Positions 62,761 through 64,000 of a stretch of 64,000 nucleotides of DNA are shown here, piece after piece; the first letter of the stretch is position 1, and each line of letters starts with the position of its first letter. The position numbers were made by a program, and so were the translations under genes. Location of the stretch: assembly GCA_036852015.1 (NCBI GenBank), contig JAANDG010000156.1, positions 1 to 64,000 on the forward strand, given 5' to 3'. Under the pieces are notes generated by a model. It saw only the letters and a program-made list of their open reading frames with translations. It had not been told where the DNA came from and did no database searches. The DNA comes from Pelodera strongyloides (taxonomy: Eukaryota > Nematoda > Chromadorea > Rhabditida > Rhabditidae).

Positions 62761-62929
62761 AAAGCGAAATAGCGGCCTTTTTGAAACACATCTATGCACC
62801 AGGATTCTTTTGCAGCTTATGTAAATTAGCATAAAAAACCCAGCTAGCTACATTCGAGCAACTTTGCATAAAAATGTAAGAATTCAGCTGTCCACGATGC
62901 GTTTCAAAAACCGGCTGGCATTTCGCTTT
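62761..62929. mobile_element. TTAA-type MITE, AGCGAAATACCGG family
   Basis: Ends aaagcgaaatagcggcc and accggctggcatttcgcttt. It starts 27 bp beyond the stop of the next gene, so probably lies in its 3' UTR. Confidence 0.85.
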
Positions 62930-62955
62930 AAGAGATGATTGATCACCTGCCCAGA

Positions 62956-63927
62956 TCAAAGAAGGGAGCTAATATTCCCTACTGATCCAAGTGTTATGTC
63001 CCCGAAGGTGGCACCCGCTCCAGAGGCCAGGTTTCTGTTGTGCTGCCGCATTGATCGACCCCAGCTGGCACATAACGACTTGACCTGAAAGGCAAATGTA
63101 TTTCAATTTTCAATATAAATATAGTAATTTCTAACCAATAGCACGAGCACAACAAAATGTAAGATACCAAATCCCAACTTCTAGCGCACACCCTGCCTAG
63201 GGTAAACTATGCGATAGTTAGAGCCGCAGAAAACAATAAAAGACAAGGAAACAGTATCAAGCAAGACAACCGATGTCACCTTTTGTGCTCCAACAACCTT
63301 GACATGCTTCACAACTCCCTCGTCATTCGTGGCCAACAATGAGATCTGCAAAATCAAACTACTGTATCAAGACGAGCTAAACGCTAAACTGCTGTACACT
63401 AAAATCTCCGAATATCGTAAAAGAGAAAGTTTACTTTATTTTCACACTCTTATCGCTCAAAATAAGATGTGATCTTAAAAGCTAAAAGTAAAAAAAAGTT
63501 TCTAATTCGCAATAACACCCACCTGTACTCCCATAGCGTCGAGTGAAATCTTGCAATCCCCATTATGATACCAGATGGCCATACCAGATTCCAGGAACTC
63601 AAGGGCACCGTCGCCCAGTATCCTGAAGTAGATGCCGAAGTACTACACGACCAGTTAGTAACATACCTTCAACGGGGAGTGAGTTACATACCATACATAT
63701 GCAAATTTATAGAAAACTAACAACATGGAGCAGAGGGTGGACCCCCAACAGTGTACGTGTACGATAAGGTTACCACTTCTGCACGGATAAGATTACAGTA
63801 CCTGCAGAAAGATCCTCCGGCCCTTGTACTCGTGGTGATCGGTTTCTCAGCATTCCCCAGTAACCGTTTCTCTTTACGGTTGTCGTCGATCACAGTGCAA
63901 AAGTAGTTGCCGCAAAGAAGTTCAAAT
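62956..63927 (-). CDS. Unrecognised protein, 3' part of gene
   Basis: Exons 63878-63927, 63802-63845, 63523-63642, 63280-63345 and 62956-63084 join in phase. The start lies to the right, near or beyond the window edge. The chain reads FELLCGNYFCTVIDDN, EYKGRRIFLQYFGIYFRILG, GMAIWYHNGDCKISLDAM, SLLATNDEGVVKHVKVVGAQ and KSLCASWGRSMRQHNRNLA, ending SVGNISSLL. Alternating hydrophobic strands suggest a compact beta-rich domain. No family recognised. The intron 63846-63877 would be only 32 nt. The last exon is open in all three frames, and the frame was chosen by phase. Confidence 0.5.
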
Positions 63928-64000
63928 CTAGATAAAGCACAATCATTACGCCAAATGGCTCAGCTAATGTCACAGTCCCAGTCCGTCTCATAATCAGCAG

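Overview
The window is nuclear DNA of a nematode, most likely a rhabditid-like one. The clearest lineage marker is a small major-sperm-protein (MSP/SSP) gene at 57293-58417, a family known only from nematodes. Compact multi-exon genes, short introns and acceptors just upstream of several start codons (resembling spliced-leader sites) agree with this. I cannot name the genus. All gene models were joined by hand from splice phase, donor/acceptor sequence and codon quality; none has transcript support.

Layout. 1-8480: a 1 kb foldback with pol III promoter-like arms, a small membrane-protein gene (1224-1834, -), a tRNA-Lys(CTT), several terminal-inverted-repeat (TIR) elements and a 32-bp tandem repeat. 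8485-12934: a Tudor-domain gene (-) whose second intron contains a secreted saposin-like gene (10810-12275, +). 14178-20921: mitochondrial ribosomal protein L30 (-), and upstream of it a PDK1-like kinase (-) that ends after the kinase domain. 21134-24405: dense TIR elements, one carrying a coding-like fragment, and a near-perfect 54-bp palindrome. 24575-30122: an unrecognised charged protein of about 499 aa (-). 30168-38707: a 25-exon gene (-) for a receptor-like protein with signal peptide, long Thr/Ser stalk, Cys-rich lectin-like and sushi/HRM-like modules, two EGF-like modules and about five membrane segments. 39300-44500: LINE remnant, long palindromes, and a TIR element containing an intact tRNA-Glu(CTC). 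44615-51066: a secreted PAN/apple-like plus Thr-rich protein (+), facing a secreted poly-Thr, Cys-containing protein (51350-52513, -). 54086-54838: an exon broken by two tandem TIR elements. 55299-61783: complete ASNA1/GET3 ATPase (+) with the MSP-like gene nested in intron 3. 62956-63927: 3' part of an unrecognised gene (-) running towards the right edge.

Conserved housekeeping genes (ASNA1 for tail-anchored membrane protein insertion, uL30m for mitochondrial translation, a PDK1-type AGC kinase) are mixed with extracellular, mucin-like genes between about 30 and 52 kb. The repeat fraction is dominated by non-autonomous elements with TTAA target sites (TIRs starting AGGG or AGCGAAAT), a GGCCGTATTCACC family, a GGGGTTT family and tRNA-like SINEs. 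Most lie in introns or between genes.
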